DNA of 64,000 nucleotides. It comes from CBDUEF01 sp018063485. GTDB lineage: Bacteria; Pseudomonadota; Alphaproteobacteria; Rhodobacterales; Rhodobacteraceae. The DNA lies in the NCBI GenBank assembly GCA_037045435.1, contig JBAOID010000037.1, positions 62,001 through 126,000 of the forward strand. The letters run 5' to 3'. Under the pieces are notes generated by a model. That model did no database searches, was not told where the DNA came from, and saw only the letters and a program-made list of their open reading frames with translations. Every line of letters begins with the position of its first letter. Position 1 is the stretch's first letter. Below are positions 46,340 to 56,635 of this stretch, piece by piece. The position numbers were made by a program, and so were the translations under genes.

Positions 46340-47287
46340 ATGGCCGACGTGCAGGGCCGCTTTACCCTATGGGGAATCGAGGTGTTCCTCGCCGTGGCCG
46401 AAGAGCAATCAATCACGGCAGCGGCGCGGCGTTTGGGGGTTTCGGCCTCTGCCATCAGCCAACAGCTCGCCGGGATCGAGGCCGCACTTGGCGCGGCGTT
46501 GCTTGATCGCTCGGCCCGCCCGATGCGCCCCACGCCAGCGGGGGCGATGTTTCGCATCCATGCCCAAACCATCCTCAACGCCGAAGCCGAGGCGCGGGCC
46601 GAACTGGGCCGGGCGGATCTTTCGGGCCTGACCACGCTGCGCCTTGGCATGATCGAGGATTTTGACGCCGGTGTGACGCCGAGCCTGCTGAGCGCGCTGG
46701 CCCAGGATTTGCCAACCTGCCGCTTCCTGCTGGAAACCGGGGCCAGCCACCGATTGCTGGATCAGCTTGAAGCACGCGCGCTGGACATCGTCGTCACCGC
46801 CGATCCGGGTGCCGAAACGCATGATGAGCGTTGGCGTGAGGTGCATCCTCTGATGGCCGAACCATTCGTTGCGGTTGCGCCGAAAGGCCGCGCAAAGGCC
46901 GGTCTGCCGCTTATTCAATATTCCTCCCGTTACTTGATGGGGCGTCAGATTGCCGCACAACTGGCTCGTCACAACCTGCGACCAACCTCGCGGTTCGAGT
47001 TGGACAGCTATCATGCGATCTTGGCCATGGTTGCCGAAGGCGAAGGCTGGACGATCCTGACTCCGCTTGCCTTGCATCTCGCCAGCCGTTTTGTGGAGGT
47101 GCTGGATGTGGCCCCGCTTCCGATGCCTGCCTTTGAACGCACGCTTTCGCTGTCCAGCCGGGCCGGCGTGTTGCGCGATATGCCCGCACAGATCGCCAGC
47201 CGATTGCGGCTTGGTATCGCCTCAGAGGTGATCACCCCTGCGCTGGCGCAATGGCCATGGCTGGCCGGACAGTTGCGCCTGCTTTAG
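46340..47287 (+). CDS. LysR family transcriptional regulator
   Basis: 315 residues. N-terminal winged helix-turn-helix (FLAVAEEQSITAAARRLGVS, SAISQQLAGIEAALGAAL) and a C-terminal periplasmic-binding-protein-like effector domain (RLGMIEDFDAGVTP, LDIVVTADPG). Effector and targets are not evident. Begins 3 nt after phaR, so probably cotranscribed with it, which suggests but does not prove a role in carbon storage control. Unlike many LysR genes it has no divergent partner here. Confidence 0.87.
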   Translation: MADVQGRFTLWGIEVFLAVAEEQSITAAARRLGVSASAISQQLAGIEAALGAALLDRSARPMRPTPAGAMFRIHAQTILNAEAEARAELGRADLSGLTTLRLGMIEDFDAGVTPSLLSALAQDLPTCRFLLETGASHRLLDQLEARALDIVVTADPGAETHDERWREVHPLMAEPFVAVAPKGRAKAGLPLIQYSSRYLMGRQIAAQLARHNLRPTSRFELDSYHAILAMVAEGEGWTILTPLALHLASRFVEVLDVAPLPMPAFERTLSLSSRAGVLRDMPAQIASRLRLGIASEVITPALAQWPWLAGQLRLL

Positions 47288-47343
47288 CGGTTTGCCTTGC
47301 GCCGACGGTCGCGGATATCAAGGCGGCAACAAAAGGATATCCG

Positions 47344-47865
47344 ATGCCACTTTCCGATCTGATCGCCCGCGCCGGCGGGGTTTGCGAATTTTGCGGGGCC
47401 GCTGACGGGCTGGATGCTGTCAGCTTCGCACCGGCGGGTCCGGTGCTGCTGTGCCCGGCCTGTCGCGGGGAAGATGATGTTTCCCTTGATCACTGGCGTT
47501 GCCTCGAAGGTGCGGCCTGGAGCGCAGAGCCTGCCGTGCAATTTTCGGTCTGGCGCAAACTCGGGTCGATTGAGGCTCCCTGGGCCGCTGAGGCACGCGC
47601 GGGGATGGATCTGTTGCCACAGGCGCAGGTCTGGGCCGATGCACCGGCCCCGGTTCAGCATCTTGACAGCAACGGCGCGATTTTGGCGCAGGGCGATACG
47701 GTGGTGCTGATCAAGGATCTGGTGGTCAAGGGCGCGAATTTTACCGCCAAACGCGGTACCGCCGTGCGCGCGATCTCACTGGTGGCGGATAATGGTGCAC
47801 AGATTGAAGGCCGGGTTGAAGGCCAGCGCATTGTGATCCTGACCGAGTTTGTCCGTCGCAAGTGA
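47344..47865 (+). CDS. PhnA-like zinc-ribbon domain protein
   Basis: 173 residues. N-terminal zinc-ribbon CEFCGA, then a second Cys pair CPAC, and a C-terminal PhnA-type SH3-like domain (SNGAILAQGDTVVLIKDLVVKG, NFTAKRGTAVRAISLV). PhnA of E. coli was named from the phosphonate region but is not the phosphonoacetate hydrolase; function remains unclear. Start at ATG 47344, preceded by AAAGGA, rather than the longer frame that runs into the LysR-type gene. Confidence 0.82.
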   Translation: MPLSDLIARAGGVCEFCGAADGLDAVSFAPAGPVLLCPACRGEDDVSLDHWRCLEGAAWSAEPAVQFSVWRKLGSIEAPWAAEARAGMDLLPQAQVWADAPAPVQHLDSNGAILAQGDTVVLIKDLVVKGANFTAKRGTAVRAISLVADNGAQIEGRVEGQRIVILTEFVRRK

Positions 47866-48010
47866 GGTGATCACATCCCTGTGAGGATAGCGCCAACGCC
47901 CTCCAACTCATCTGGAAAGTCGGCCTGAAATCAGTAAGTTCCGCCTCGAAGGTAATGTGCCTTCTGTTCAGGCGGGGCCAATGGCTGCCGCTGTTTCGGA
48001 GTAAGACCAA

Positions 48011-48256
48011 ATGACCAAATTTGCACTCGCATTTGCCGCTGTCGCTTCCTTGACCGCTGGCGCTGCTTTCGCACAGGACGCTGTTGTCGTTGCTGACACC
48101 GATGGCAATGGCGCGTTCTCGATGGAAGAAGTTGTTGCAGCCTATCCGGCTGTCACCGCAGAGATCTTCAAAGCTGCTGACATCGACGCAAACGGCGATC
48201 TTTCGGCTGACGAGTTGAAAGCTGCTGTGGACGCTGGTTCCTTCGCCGCCAAGTAA
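48011..48256 (+). CDS. Small secreted EF-hand protein
   Basis: 81 residues. Signal peptide MTKFALAFAAVASLTAGAAFA, then two EF-hand loops: DTDGNGAFSMEE and DIDANGDLSADE, both with the expected Asp/Asn/Glu ligands at loop positions 1, 3, 5 and 12. It should bind calcium in the periplasm or outside the cell. Nothing in the neighbourhood indicates a partner. Preceded by GGAGTAAG and followed by an intrinsic terminator, so it is likely a monocistronic gene. Confidence 0.85.
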   Translation: MTKFALAFAAVASLTAGAAFAQDAVVVADTDGNGAFSMEEVVAAYPAVTAEIFKAADIDANGDLSADELKAAVDAGSFAAK

Positions 48257-48278
48257 TCTTGCATCAGGCAAGGTTCAG

Positions 48279-48310
48279 GGCCGTCGCGTCACGCGGCGGC
48301 CTTTCTGTTT
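48279..48310 (+). terminator. Intrinsic terminator of the EF-hand gene
   Basis: GGCCGTCGCG (48279-48288) pairs with CGCGGCGGCC (48292-48301) allowing one G-U pair, followed by TTTCTGTTT. Confidence 0.8.
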
Positions 48311-48351
48311 GATCTGTGGGGGCAAAAAAGGGGCAGCCCGGCAAAGGAACC

Positions 48352-51300
48352 CTATTCCAACTCGATCAGCAAATCCTTGGCGTCGATCTGGCTGCCGGGG
48401 GCCACATGCAGTGCTTTGATCGTGGCGAGGCGGTCGGCATGGATGCCGGTTTCCATCTTCATCGCTTCAATGGTCAGCAACAAATCCCCGGCCTTGACCT
48501 TTTGCCCTACGCTCACCGTTACCGACGCAATCGCGCCGGGCATGGGCGCGCCGATATGGGCGGGGTTGCCCTCGACCGCTTTGGGTTTGGCGGCGGTTTT
48601 GGCCTTGATCGCGCAATTCGGCACCCGGATCACACGGGGCTGGCCGTTCAACTCGAAGAACACCTTCACCTCGCCGTCATCGCCGGTTTCGCCCACGGTC
48701 AGCAGGCGAATTTCCAGCAATTTGCCTGGATCAATCTCGGCGGTGATCTCTTCGCCCGGCTCCATCCCGTAAAAGAACGCCTTGGTCGGCAGGGTGCGGA
48801 CCGGGCCATAGGCCTTGTGGCGGCCCATGTAATCAAGGAACACCTTGGGATACATCAGGTATCCGTTCAGATCCTCGTCATCAATCTTGAAGCCGTTCAA
48901 CTCGGCGGAAACCTTGGCGCGCAGGGCCTCAAGATCGACCGGGGCCATGCCCGGCGCCGGGCCGCGCGGTTGAGGCGGTTTCGCCCTTCAGCACCTTTTG
49001 CGAGATGCCCTTGGCCAGCCGCCATGCGGCTGGCCGAGGTTGCCTTTCAGCATGTCGACCACCGAGTCCGGGAAAGACATATCGACGGCCGGATCTTCGA
49101 CCTGCGCGCGGCTAAGCCCCTGGGCCACCATCATCAGCGCCATGTCGCCCACCACTTTGGACGAGGGCGTGACCTTGACGATATCGCCAAACATCTGGTT
49201 GGCGTCGGCATAGGCTTGCGCCACCTCATGCCAGCGATCCTCAAGCCCCAAGGACCGCGCCTGGGCCTTGAGGTTGGTGAACTGGCCCCCCGGCATTTCG
49301 TGCAGATAAACCTCGGAGGCCGGGGCCGGGATGCCGGATTCAAAGGCCGCATATTGGCCGCGCACCGCCTCCCAATAATTCGACAGCGCACGAATCGCCG
49401 CCATATCAAGGCCGGTGTCGCGGTCGGTATGGCGCAGGGCTTCGACGATCGAGCCAAGGCAGGGCTGCGATGTGCCGCCAGAAAATGCATCCATCGCCGC
49501 ATCCACCGCATCCACTCCGGCATCGCAGGCGGCCAGAATGGTGGCCGCCGCTGCGCCCGAAGTATCATGGGTGTGAAAATGGATCGGCAAGCCGACCTCT
49601 TGTTTCAGCGCCTTTACCAGCAACCGGGCGGCGGCGGGTTTCAACAGACCGGCCATGTCTTTCAGGCCCAGCACATGCGCGCCTGCGGCTTTCAACTCCT
49701 GCCCGCGCGCGACATAGTATTTCAGATCATACTTCGAGCGCGCCGGGTCCAGAATATCGCCGGTATAGCAGACGGTTCCTTCGCAGACCTTGCCTGCCTC
49801 GACCACCGCATCCATGGCGACGCGCATGTTTTCAACCCAGTTCAGGCTGTCAAACACCCGAAACACATCGACGCCGGTTTCAGCCGCCTGTTTGACAAAG
49901 GCCTGCACCACATTATCGGGGTAATTGGTGTAGCCGACGCCATTGCTGGCGCGCAGCAGCATTTGCGTCATCACATTGGGCAGGCGCACGCGCAGATCGC
50001 GCAGGCGTTGCCAGGGGCATTCCTGCAAGAAGCGATAGGCGACATCGAAGGTCGCGCCGCCCCAGCACTCGATGCTGAACAGTTGCGGCAGATGGGCGGC
50101 ATAGGCGGGGGCCGCCGTGATCATGTCAATCGAGCGCATCCTTGTGGCCAGCAGGCTTTGATGGCCGTCGCGCATGGTGGTGTCGGTGATCAGCAGTTTT
50201 TTCTGCTTGGCCATCCAATCGGCCACGGCCTGCGGGCCTTTTTGTTCCAGCAGGTTGCGGGTGCCCATTGCGGGCTCGCCCACAGGCGGCAGGCGCGCGC
50301 GGCACCCGAGCCTCGGCATGGGGTTTGGGGCGGCCTGCGGTTTCGGGATGGCCGTTCACGGTGATATCGGCGATATAGATCAACAGCTTGGTTGCCCGGT
50401 CGCGGCGCTTTTTGAAAGTGAACAGCGCGGGCGTGGTGTCGATGAATTTGGTGGTATAGCTGTTGTCAAGGAAGGTTGGGTGCTTCAGCAGGTTGATCAC
50501 GAATTCGATATTCGTGGCGACACCCCGGATCCGGAACTCGCGCAAGGCCCGGTCCATCCGTGCAATCGCCTTTTCAGGTGTCTGCGCGTGCGCGGTCACC
50601 TTGACCAAGAGCGAATCGTAATAGCGGGTGATGACCGCCACCCGCGTAGGCGGTACCACCATCCAACCGGATGCCGTTGCCGGTGGCCGAACGATAGGCG
50701 TTCAGGCGGCCATAATCGGGGATGAAATTGTTCAGCGGGTCTTCGGTGGTGACGCGGCATTGCAGGGCGTGGCCGTTCAGCTTGATATCCTCTTGCCGCG
50801 CAACGCCGGTGGCCTCAGCTCAGGGACTTGCCCTCGGCAATCAGGATTTGCGCCTGCACGATGTCGATGCCGGTGACTTCCTCGGTGACGGTGTGTTCGA
50901 CCTGAACGCGGGGGTTCACCTCGATGAAAAAGAACTGCTCGCTGTCCATGTCCATCAGGAATTCGACGGTGCCTGCACATTCATAGCCGACATGGGCGCA
51001 GATCCGGCGGCCCAGATCGCAGACTTCGGCGCGCTGGGCCTCGGTCAGATAGGGCGCAGGGGCGCGTTCGACCACCTTTTGATTGCGCCGCTGCACGGTG
51101 CAATCGCGCTCAAAAAGGTGAAAGATCTCGCCGTGCTTGTCGCCAAGGATCTGCACCTCGACGTGGCGCGCGCGCAGGATCATCTTTTCCAGATAGCCCT
51201 CGCCATTGCCAAAGGCGGCTTCGGCCTCGCGCCGGCCTTCGCGCACCTTTTCGACCAATTCCGCCTCGGACAGGATCGGCCGCATCCCGCGCCCGCCACC

Positions 51301-51795
51301 GCCCCATGAGGCCTTGAGCATCAGGGGATAGCCGACCGCTGCCGCCTCTTTCTTTATGGCTTCAAAATCGTCGCCCAGAACTTCGGTGGCTGGGATCACC
51401 GGCACGCCTGCGGCCATGGCCACCCGGCGGGCCGAGGCCTTGTCGCCAAGTTGGCGCATGGTTTCGGCGCGCGGCCCGATAAAGGTGATGCCCGCCTGAT
51501 CACAAGCATCAACGAAATCAGGGTTTTCCGACAGCAGGCCATAGCCCGGATGGATTGCATCGGCACCGCAGTCACGCGCGACGCGGATGATCTCGGGGAT
51601 GGACAGATAGGCGCCAACAGGTGACAGACCCTTGCCGATCAGATAGGCCTCATCCGCTTTGAAGCGGTGCAGGCCAAGCTTGTCCTCTTCGGCATAGACG
51701 GCGACGGTCTTTTTGCCCATCTCATTGGCGGCGCGCATGACGCGGATGGCAATCTCACCGCGATTTGCGATCAGGATCTTCTTGAAGTCGGTCAT
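48352..51795 (-). CDS. pyc: Pyruvate carboxylase, frame broken five times
   Basis: Carboxylates pyruvate to oxaloacetate (anaplerosis). About 1,145 residues, the single-chain pyc length, in order: biotin carboxylase (ILIANRGEIAIRVM, KASWGGGGRGMR, IEVNPRVQVEHTVTE), carboxyltransferase (TDTTMRDGHQSLLATRMRS, GYTNYPDNVV, GLKDMAGLL, HFHTHDTSG), and the biotin carrier (IEAMKMETGIH with the biotinylated Lys). Frame breaks lie near 50819, 50638, 50283, 49013 and 48950; four are +1 and one is -1. Joining them gives a continuous family-typical protein. Start at ATG 51795, preceded by GAGGTG. A PhaR-type box (51846-51856) lies 51 bp upstream. Confidence 0.92.
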
Positions 51796-51845
51796 GGGCG
51801 GCACCTCTGTTCGTCGGGTGGGAGCGTGCCGGAACACTACATACG

Positions 51846-51856
51846 CTGCAATGCAG
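51846..51856 (-). promoter_or_regulatory. Perfect PhaR-type box upstream of pyruvate carboxylase
   Basis: CTGCAATGCAG matches CTGC-N3-GCAG exactly; the palindrome extends to GCTGCAATGCAGC (51845-51857). It is 51-61 bp before the pyc start, a position suited to repression. The box is as good as those at phaP, so binding by PhaR is a reasonable prediction, not shown. Confidence 0.6.
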
Positions 51857-51900
51857 CGCAAGGGCGCATTACGCCGTTGAGCCGAACGAAAACGACAGGT

Positions 51901-53419
51901 TCACTCGCCGCGCGGCACCTGGCGGTTGGTCAGTTGAACCTCTTTCAGTACGAAAGCAAACGCCAATCCCACCAATGCCAACACCATTGCCACCAGATAG
52001 ATCGGGTGAATGGCATAAACCACCTGCGCCGCCAGTGCCTCGCGCACTTCGGGGGCCAGTTGCGACAGGGTTTGCGGGTTAAAGCCGGAATGTTCGCCCA
52101 CCATGCCCGCGCCATCGGCCATCCGGGCCGCAAACATCGCGCCAAATGCCGCCACACCCAGCGAAGCCCCGGTTTGGCGCAGCATGATCCCCGCCGCTGT
52201 TGCCGTGCCCATCAGCGCGCGCGGCACGGCATTTTGCACCGAAGTGGTCACCACCGGGAAAATGCAACCCATGCCCAGCCCCACCAACGCCAGCGAGATC
52301 GAAAACACCACCGCACCAGTGTCTTGGGTCAGCCGTGACAGCAAGAACATACCAAGGGCCAAGAGACTGAGCCCCAAGAATCGGCAGGACTTTATAGCGC
52401 CCCGATTTGCCCATATAGTGCCCTGAGAGGGTTGACGAAATCAGGATGCCGGCCGTCATCGGGATCAGTTGCAGGCCTGAAACCGTTGGGGTCACACCTT
52501 TGGCGATTTGCAGATACAGCGGCAGAAAGGTGATCGCGCCGAACATTGCCACACCGGCAATGAAGCCGATCACCGATGTCACCCAGAACACGTTCAACTT
52601 GAACAGCGACAGGGGCAGAATCGGTTCCTCGGCCCGGTTCTCCACCCAGACAAACGCCGCCAGCGAGGCCACAGACAGCGCAACAAGCCCCAAAGCCTCT
52701 GGTGAGGCCCAGGCAATGCTGCGCCCGCCAAGGCTGGTCACCAGCGTCAGCGCGCCAAGCCCAAGCGACAAGGCCAACGCACCAGCGTAGTCGATTCTAT
52801 GCTTGTGCCGTACCCCTCTGGGTTTAAATCCGGCAGCAAATCCCACCACTGCAATGATGCCAATGGGCAGGTTGATAAAGAAAATCCAGTGCCAATTGGC
52901 GTATTCCACGAACCAGCCCCCGGCCAGCGGACCTACCACCGATGACACCGAAAATACCGCCGCAAACACACCCTGCACCTTGCCGCGATCTTGCGGCTTG
53001 ACCACATCTCCCACCACCGACAGCGCGAGCACAAACAGCCCGCCGCCGCCAAGCCCCTGCATGGCGCGCGACACAATCAGAAAAAACATCGACCCCGCCA
53101 CACCGCAAAGGATCGACCCCAACAAGAACAACCCAACCGAGATGAACACCATATTGCGGCGACCATAGAGATCACCGAGCTTGCCATACAAAGGTGCCGC
53201 GATGGTCGAGGTCAGCACATAGGCCGTCACCACCCAACTCAGATGATCAACCCCGCCCAGATCTGCCACAATCGTCGGCAGTGCGGTTGAAACGATGGTT
53301 TGATCCAGCGAGGCCAGCAGCAGCAACAAACCGATCGAGATCATCACCAACCGCAACGGCGCTTCATGCACGGGTTGCGGGGCAGGGGCGGCACTGGGTT
53401 GGGAAGGGTCGGCAGCCAT
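51901..53419 (-). CDS. MFS efflux transporter, DHA2 (14-helix) family, frame broken once
   Basis: About 505 residues with fourteen predicted membrane segments. Family motifs: LDQTIVSTALPTIVADLGG (motif D1), the loop GKLGDLYGRRNM (motif A), and VFSVSSVVGPLAGGWFVEY (motif C). One extra T at about 52376, in GATTCTTGGGG, separates the first ~350 residues from the last ~150, which carry the family-typical C-terminal helices. DHA2 members export drugs, detergents or metabolites. Start at 53419 behind CAGGAGCG. Divergent from a MarR-type regulator gene, the usual arrangement for local repression. Confidence 0.85.
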
Positions 53420-53485
53420 TTGGCGCTCCTGATGATCCAAGACCGTTACCGCTAATGTCGGGCGGTTTATCTGTCAATCGCACAT

Positions 53486-53502
53486 ATATGTTATTAGCAT
53501 AT
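53486..53502. promoter_or_regulatory. Palindromic operator between the MFS and MarR genes
   Basis: ATATG-TTATTAG-CATAT forms an inverted repeat in an AT-rich segment of the divergent promoter, 14 bp before the MarR-type start. This is where a MarR dimer usually binds to repress both genes. Confidence 0.6.
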
Positions 53503-53515
53503 AATTGACAACCGC

Positions 53516-54091
53516 ATGGATTTCCGCCAGATCCGCACTATGAGCGTTTCAAAACACCACCCGCTTCCTACGCCCAGGGCGCTTGCCACTGCAGGCCTTG
53601 CGCCCGAGGTGGTTGACGCCCTGCTTTCACTTGATGCTTCGATGTTCCAGTGGATGCGCGCCGTGATGCGGGGCGAGATGCCGTCGCATATCCTTGCCGA
53701 GTTGAACTCTGATCTTGATTTCGCACAATTTCAGGCCCTTACCGCCGTGACGCGCCTGCAATTCGGTATCGGGCGGCCCGCCCCAACCGAGGCCACTATC
53801 GGCCTGTTGGCTGAGGAAATGCACATCGACCCGTCGCGCGCCAGCCGTATTGCCACCGATCTGACCGAAAGGGGGATGCTGCGCCGCGAGGTGTCGCAAT
53901 CGGATGGCCGCCGCGCTGTATTGGTGTTGACCGATCAGGCCAGGCAGGTTCTGGTGGAATTTCGCGAACTCAAATGGGCCAAGCAACTGGCGTTCCTGCA
54001 CGCCTGGCCCGAGGAAGACATTTTGCGGCTCTCGCAGCTTTTCATCCGCTATACTTTGGAAATGCAAAGCACCCTGCGCCCGAATGACTGA
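53516..54091 (+). CDS. MarR family transcriptional regulator
   Basis: 191 residues. Winged helix-turn-helix of the MarR type (TEATIGLLAEEMHIDPSRASR, LTERGMLRREVSQSDGRRAVL with the DxR-type wing signature). N-terminal extension of about 45 residues. It likely represses itself and the divergent MFS exporter until a ligand binds (inference from arrangement and the palindrome between them). Its stop codon lies within the first unit of a 17-bp tandem repeat. Confidence 0.88.
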   Translation: MDFRQIRTMSVSKHHPLPTPRALATAGLAPEVVDALLSLDASMFQWMRAVMRGEMPSHILAELNSDLDFAQFQALTAVTRLQFGIGRPAPTEATIGLLAEEMHIDPSRASRIATDLTERGMLRREVSQSDGRRAVLVLTDQARQVLVEFRELKWAKQLAFLHAWPEEDILRLSQLFIRYTLEMQSTLRPND

Positions 54092-54153
54092 ATTGACCAC
54101 ATGACTGAATTGACCGCATGACTGAATTGACCGCATGACTGAACTGGCCGCAT
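54086..54153 (+). repeat. 17-bp tandem repeat, four units
   Basis: Units start at 54086, 54103, 54120 and 54137. Consensus GACTGAATTGACCGCAT; unit 1 has A for G at position 14, unit 4 differs at two positions (GAACTGG). The array begins over the MarR stop codon and lies 58 bp before the helicase gene. Each of the first three units contains TTGACC, resembling a -35 element. Confidence 0.9.
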
Positions 54154-54211
54154 TGTGAACAATAGCAGAACAGACCTTTCCCTTTGCCAAAACCCGCGTT
54201 AGTTTGGCACT

Positions 54212-56635
54212 ATGGAAGAGTGGCCAGACCAAAGCGCGGATGCGCGCCCCGTTCCCTTGTCGCAACGTGCGCTTGGCGCGCGGCCTGCGCCCTATCTTGA
54301 TGATCTGAATCCCGCCCAACGCGCGGCGGTTGAGGCGCTGGATGGCCCGGTGCTGATGCTCGCCGGGGCAGGGACCGGCAAGACCAAGGCCCTCACCTCG
54401 CGTATCGTGCATCTGTTGCACATGGGCCGCGCCCGTCCGAATGAGATTTTATCCGTCACCTTCACCAACAAAGCCGCGCGCGAGATGAAGGCGCGGGTGG
54501 GGCGTTTGCTTGGCGATGTGGCCGAGGGGATGCCCTGGATGGGCACGTTCCACTCGCTGTCGGTGAAGATCCTGCGCCGTCATGCCGAATTGGTCGGATT
54601 GAAAAGCAATTTCACCATTCTGGATACCGATGATCAGCTTCGCCTGCTGAAGCAACTGATCTCTGCTGCAAATATCGACGAAAAACGCTGGCCCGCGCGG
54701 ATGCTGGCCTCGATCATCGATTCATGGAAAAACCGGGCGCTGACGCCCGACCGCGTGCCCAGCAGCGAGGCCGCAGCCTATAACAATCGCGGCACCGAGC
54801 TTTATGAGGCCTACCAGCAGCGTCTGCTGACCCTGAACGCCACCGATTTCGGCGATCTTTTACTGCATTGCGTGGTGATCTTTCAAAAACACCCCGACGT
54901 TTTGCAGCAATACCAACGCTGGTTCAAATACATCCTTGTCGATGAATATCAAGATACCAACGTCGCCCAATACCTCTGGCTGCGGCTCTTGGCGCAATCC
55001 CATCGCAACATCTGCTGTGTGGGCGATGACGATCAATCCATCTACGGCTGGCGCGGGGCCGAGGTGGGCAATATCTTGCGGTTTGAGAGCGATTTCCCCG
55101 GTGCGCATGTGGTGCGGCTGGAACAGAATTACCGCTCTACCGCGCATATCCTTGCTGCGGCATCGGGGATTATCGCCGCCAACTCGGGCCGTTTGGGCAA
55201 GACGCTGTGGACCGAAGCCGAGGGCGGCGAAAAGCTGCATCTGATCGGCCATTGGGACGGCGAGGAAGAGGCGCGCTGGATCGGCGAAGAGATCGAGGCG
55301 GTGCAAAAGGGCCGCCGTGCGATTGGTCCGAAGTCGTTGGACGAAATGGCGATCCTTGTGCGCGCCTCGCACCAGATGCGCGCGTTTGAGGATCGGTTCC
55401 TGACCATTGGTCTGCCCTATCGCGTGATCGGTGGGCCGCGATTCTATGAGCGGCAGGAGATCCGCGACGCCATGGCCTATTTCCGCCTGACCGTCAGCCC
55501 CGAGGATGATCTGGCCTTTGAACGCGTGGTCAACCTGCCCAAACGCGGCCTTGGCGACAAGGCGCAGGCCGATATTCAGCGCGAGGCCCGCGCTCTGGGC
55601 CTGCCGCTGTTGGAAGGCGCGCGCAGCCTTCTGGCCCGCGCAGGCCTGGGCGGCAAAGGCGCTGGGCAGTTGCGGGCGTTCGTGGACGGAATCGACCGCT
55701 GGCACGCTTCGCTGATGGGCGCGCGGGCTGCGGTGCCCGAGGATACGCTGATCGAGCCGATGCTGCCCGAGACGCCTGCCGCCAATGATCTGAGCCATGT
55801 GCGACTTGCCGAGATCATTCTGGAGGAGTCGGGCTATGTCTCGATGTGGCAAAACGACAAGACCCCCGAGGCTGCGGGGAGGTTGGAAAACCTGAAAGAA
55901 CTGATCAAGGCGTTGGAGCAGTTCGACAGCCTGCAAGGCTTTCTCGAACACGTTTCCCTGATCATGGAGAATGAAAGCGAAGAGGCCACTGAGAAAGTGT
56001 CGATCATGACGCTTCATGCGGCCAAGGGCCTTGAATTTCCAGTGGTATTCCTGCCCGGTTGGGAGGATGGGTTGTTTCCCAGCCAGCGTTCCATGGACGA
56101 ATCTGGGAAGAAGGGGTTGGAGGAAGAGCGCCGCCTTGCCTATGTCGGCATCACCCGCGCCGAGGAGCTTTGCACGATTTCCTTCGCCTCAAACCGCCGG
56201 GTTTATGGGCAATGGCAAAGCCAGCTTCCCAGCCGCTTTATAGATGAGCTTCCCGAGGCGCATGTCGAGATTCTTACCCCGCCTGGGCTTTATGGCGGTG
56301 GCTATGGTGCCGCTGCGCCCAGCTATGGCCATGCGTTGGAGGAACGGGCGGTCAAGGCCGATGTCTACAACTCGCCGGGATGGAAGCGGATGCAGGACCG
56401 CGCCGCCACCCGTGGCATGGGCCAACCGCGTGAGGCCAGCAATATGGTGATCGACGCGCAGGCGGTCAGTTCCTATGTGACAGGTGATCGGGTGTTTCAC
56501 ACCAAATTCGGCTATGGCGAGATCGTGGCGATCGAGGGCGACAAGCTGGATGTGTCGTTTGATCGCGCCGGGATCAAGAAAATCATCGCCCGCTGGGTGG
56601 TGCCGGCGCATCAGGCTGATTCGGTGCCGTTCTAG
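54212..56635 (+). CDS. uvrD: UvrD/PcrA-type ATP-dependent DNA helicase
   Basis: 807 residues, superfamily 1A 3'-5' helicase for nucleotide excision and mismatch repair or clearing of RecA/replication conflicts. Motifs: LNPAQRAAVEALDGP (Q motif), GAGTGKT (I), TFTNKAAREM (Ia), VDEYQDTN (II), GDDDQSIYGWRGA (III), VRLEQNYRST (IV), VSIMTLHAAKGLEFPVVFL (V) and VGITRAEE (VI). The C-terminal Tudor-like tail (GDRVFHTKFGYGEIVAI) binds partner proteins such as RNA polymerase. The 3' end overlaps the convergent BenE-type gene by 4 nt. Intact. Confidence 0.94.
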   Translation: MEEWPDQSADARPVPLSQRALGARPAPYLDDLNPAQRAAVEALDGPVLMLAGAGTGKTKALTSRIVHLLHMGRARPNEILSVTFTNKAAREMKARVGRLLGDVAEGMPWMGTFHSLSVKILRRHAELVGLKSNFTILDTDDQLRLLKQLISAANIDEKRWPARMLASIIDSWKNRALTPDRVPSSEAAAYNNRGTELYEAYQQRLLTLNATDFGDLLLHCVVIFQKHPDVLQQYQRWFKYILVDEYQDTNVAQYLWLRLLAQSHRNICCVGDDDQSIYGWRGAEVGNILRFESDFPGAHVVRLEQNYRSTAHILAAASGIIAANSGRLGKTLWTEAEGGEKLHLIGHWDGEEEARWIGEEIEAVQKGRRAIGPKSLDEMAILVRASHQMRAFEDRFLTIGLPYRVIGGPRFYERQEIRDAMAYFRLTVSPEDDLAFERVVNLPKRGLGDKAQADIQREARALGLPLLEGARSLLARAGLGGKGAGQLRAFVDGIDRWHASLMGARAAVPEDTLIEPMLPETPAANDLSHVRLAEIILEESGYVSMWQNDKTPEAAGRLENLKELIKALEQFDSLQGFLEHVSLIMENESEEATEKVSIMTLHAAKGLEFPVVFLPGWEDGLFPSQRSMDESGKKGLEEERRLAYVGITRAEELCTISFASNRRVYGQWQSQLPSRFIDELPEAHVEILTPPGLYGGGYGAAAPSYGHALEERAVKADVYNSPGWKRMQDRAATRGMGQPREASNMVIDAQAVSSYVTGDRVFHTKFGYGEIVAIEGDKLDVSFDRAGIKKIIARWVVPAHQADSVPF

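Noticed and set aside
48316..50364. 682-codon open frame on the plus strand opposite pyruvate carboxylase
   Set aside because: It is the antisense shadow of a GC-rich gene: no family motifs, His/Arg/Gln-rich translation, and strong pyc motifs on the other strand.
45366..52376. Programmed +1 frameshifting as an explanation for the many frame breaks
   Set aside because: The sites share no slippery sequence plus stop-codon context as in prfB, occur in unrelated genes, and one goes in the opposite direction.
54860..56017. 385-codon minus-strand frame opposite the helicase gene
   Set aside because: Antisense shadow; helicase motifs I-VI are complete on the plus strand.
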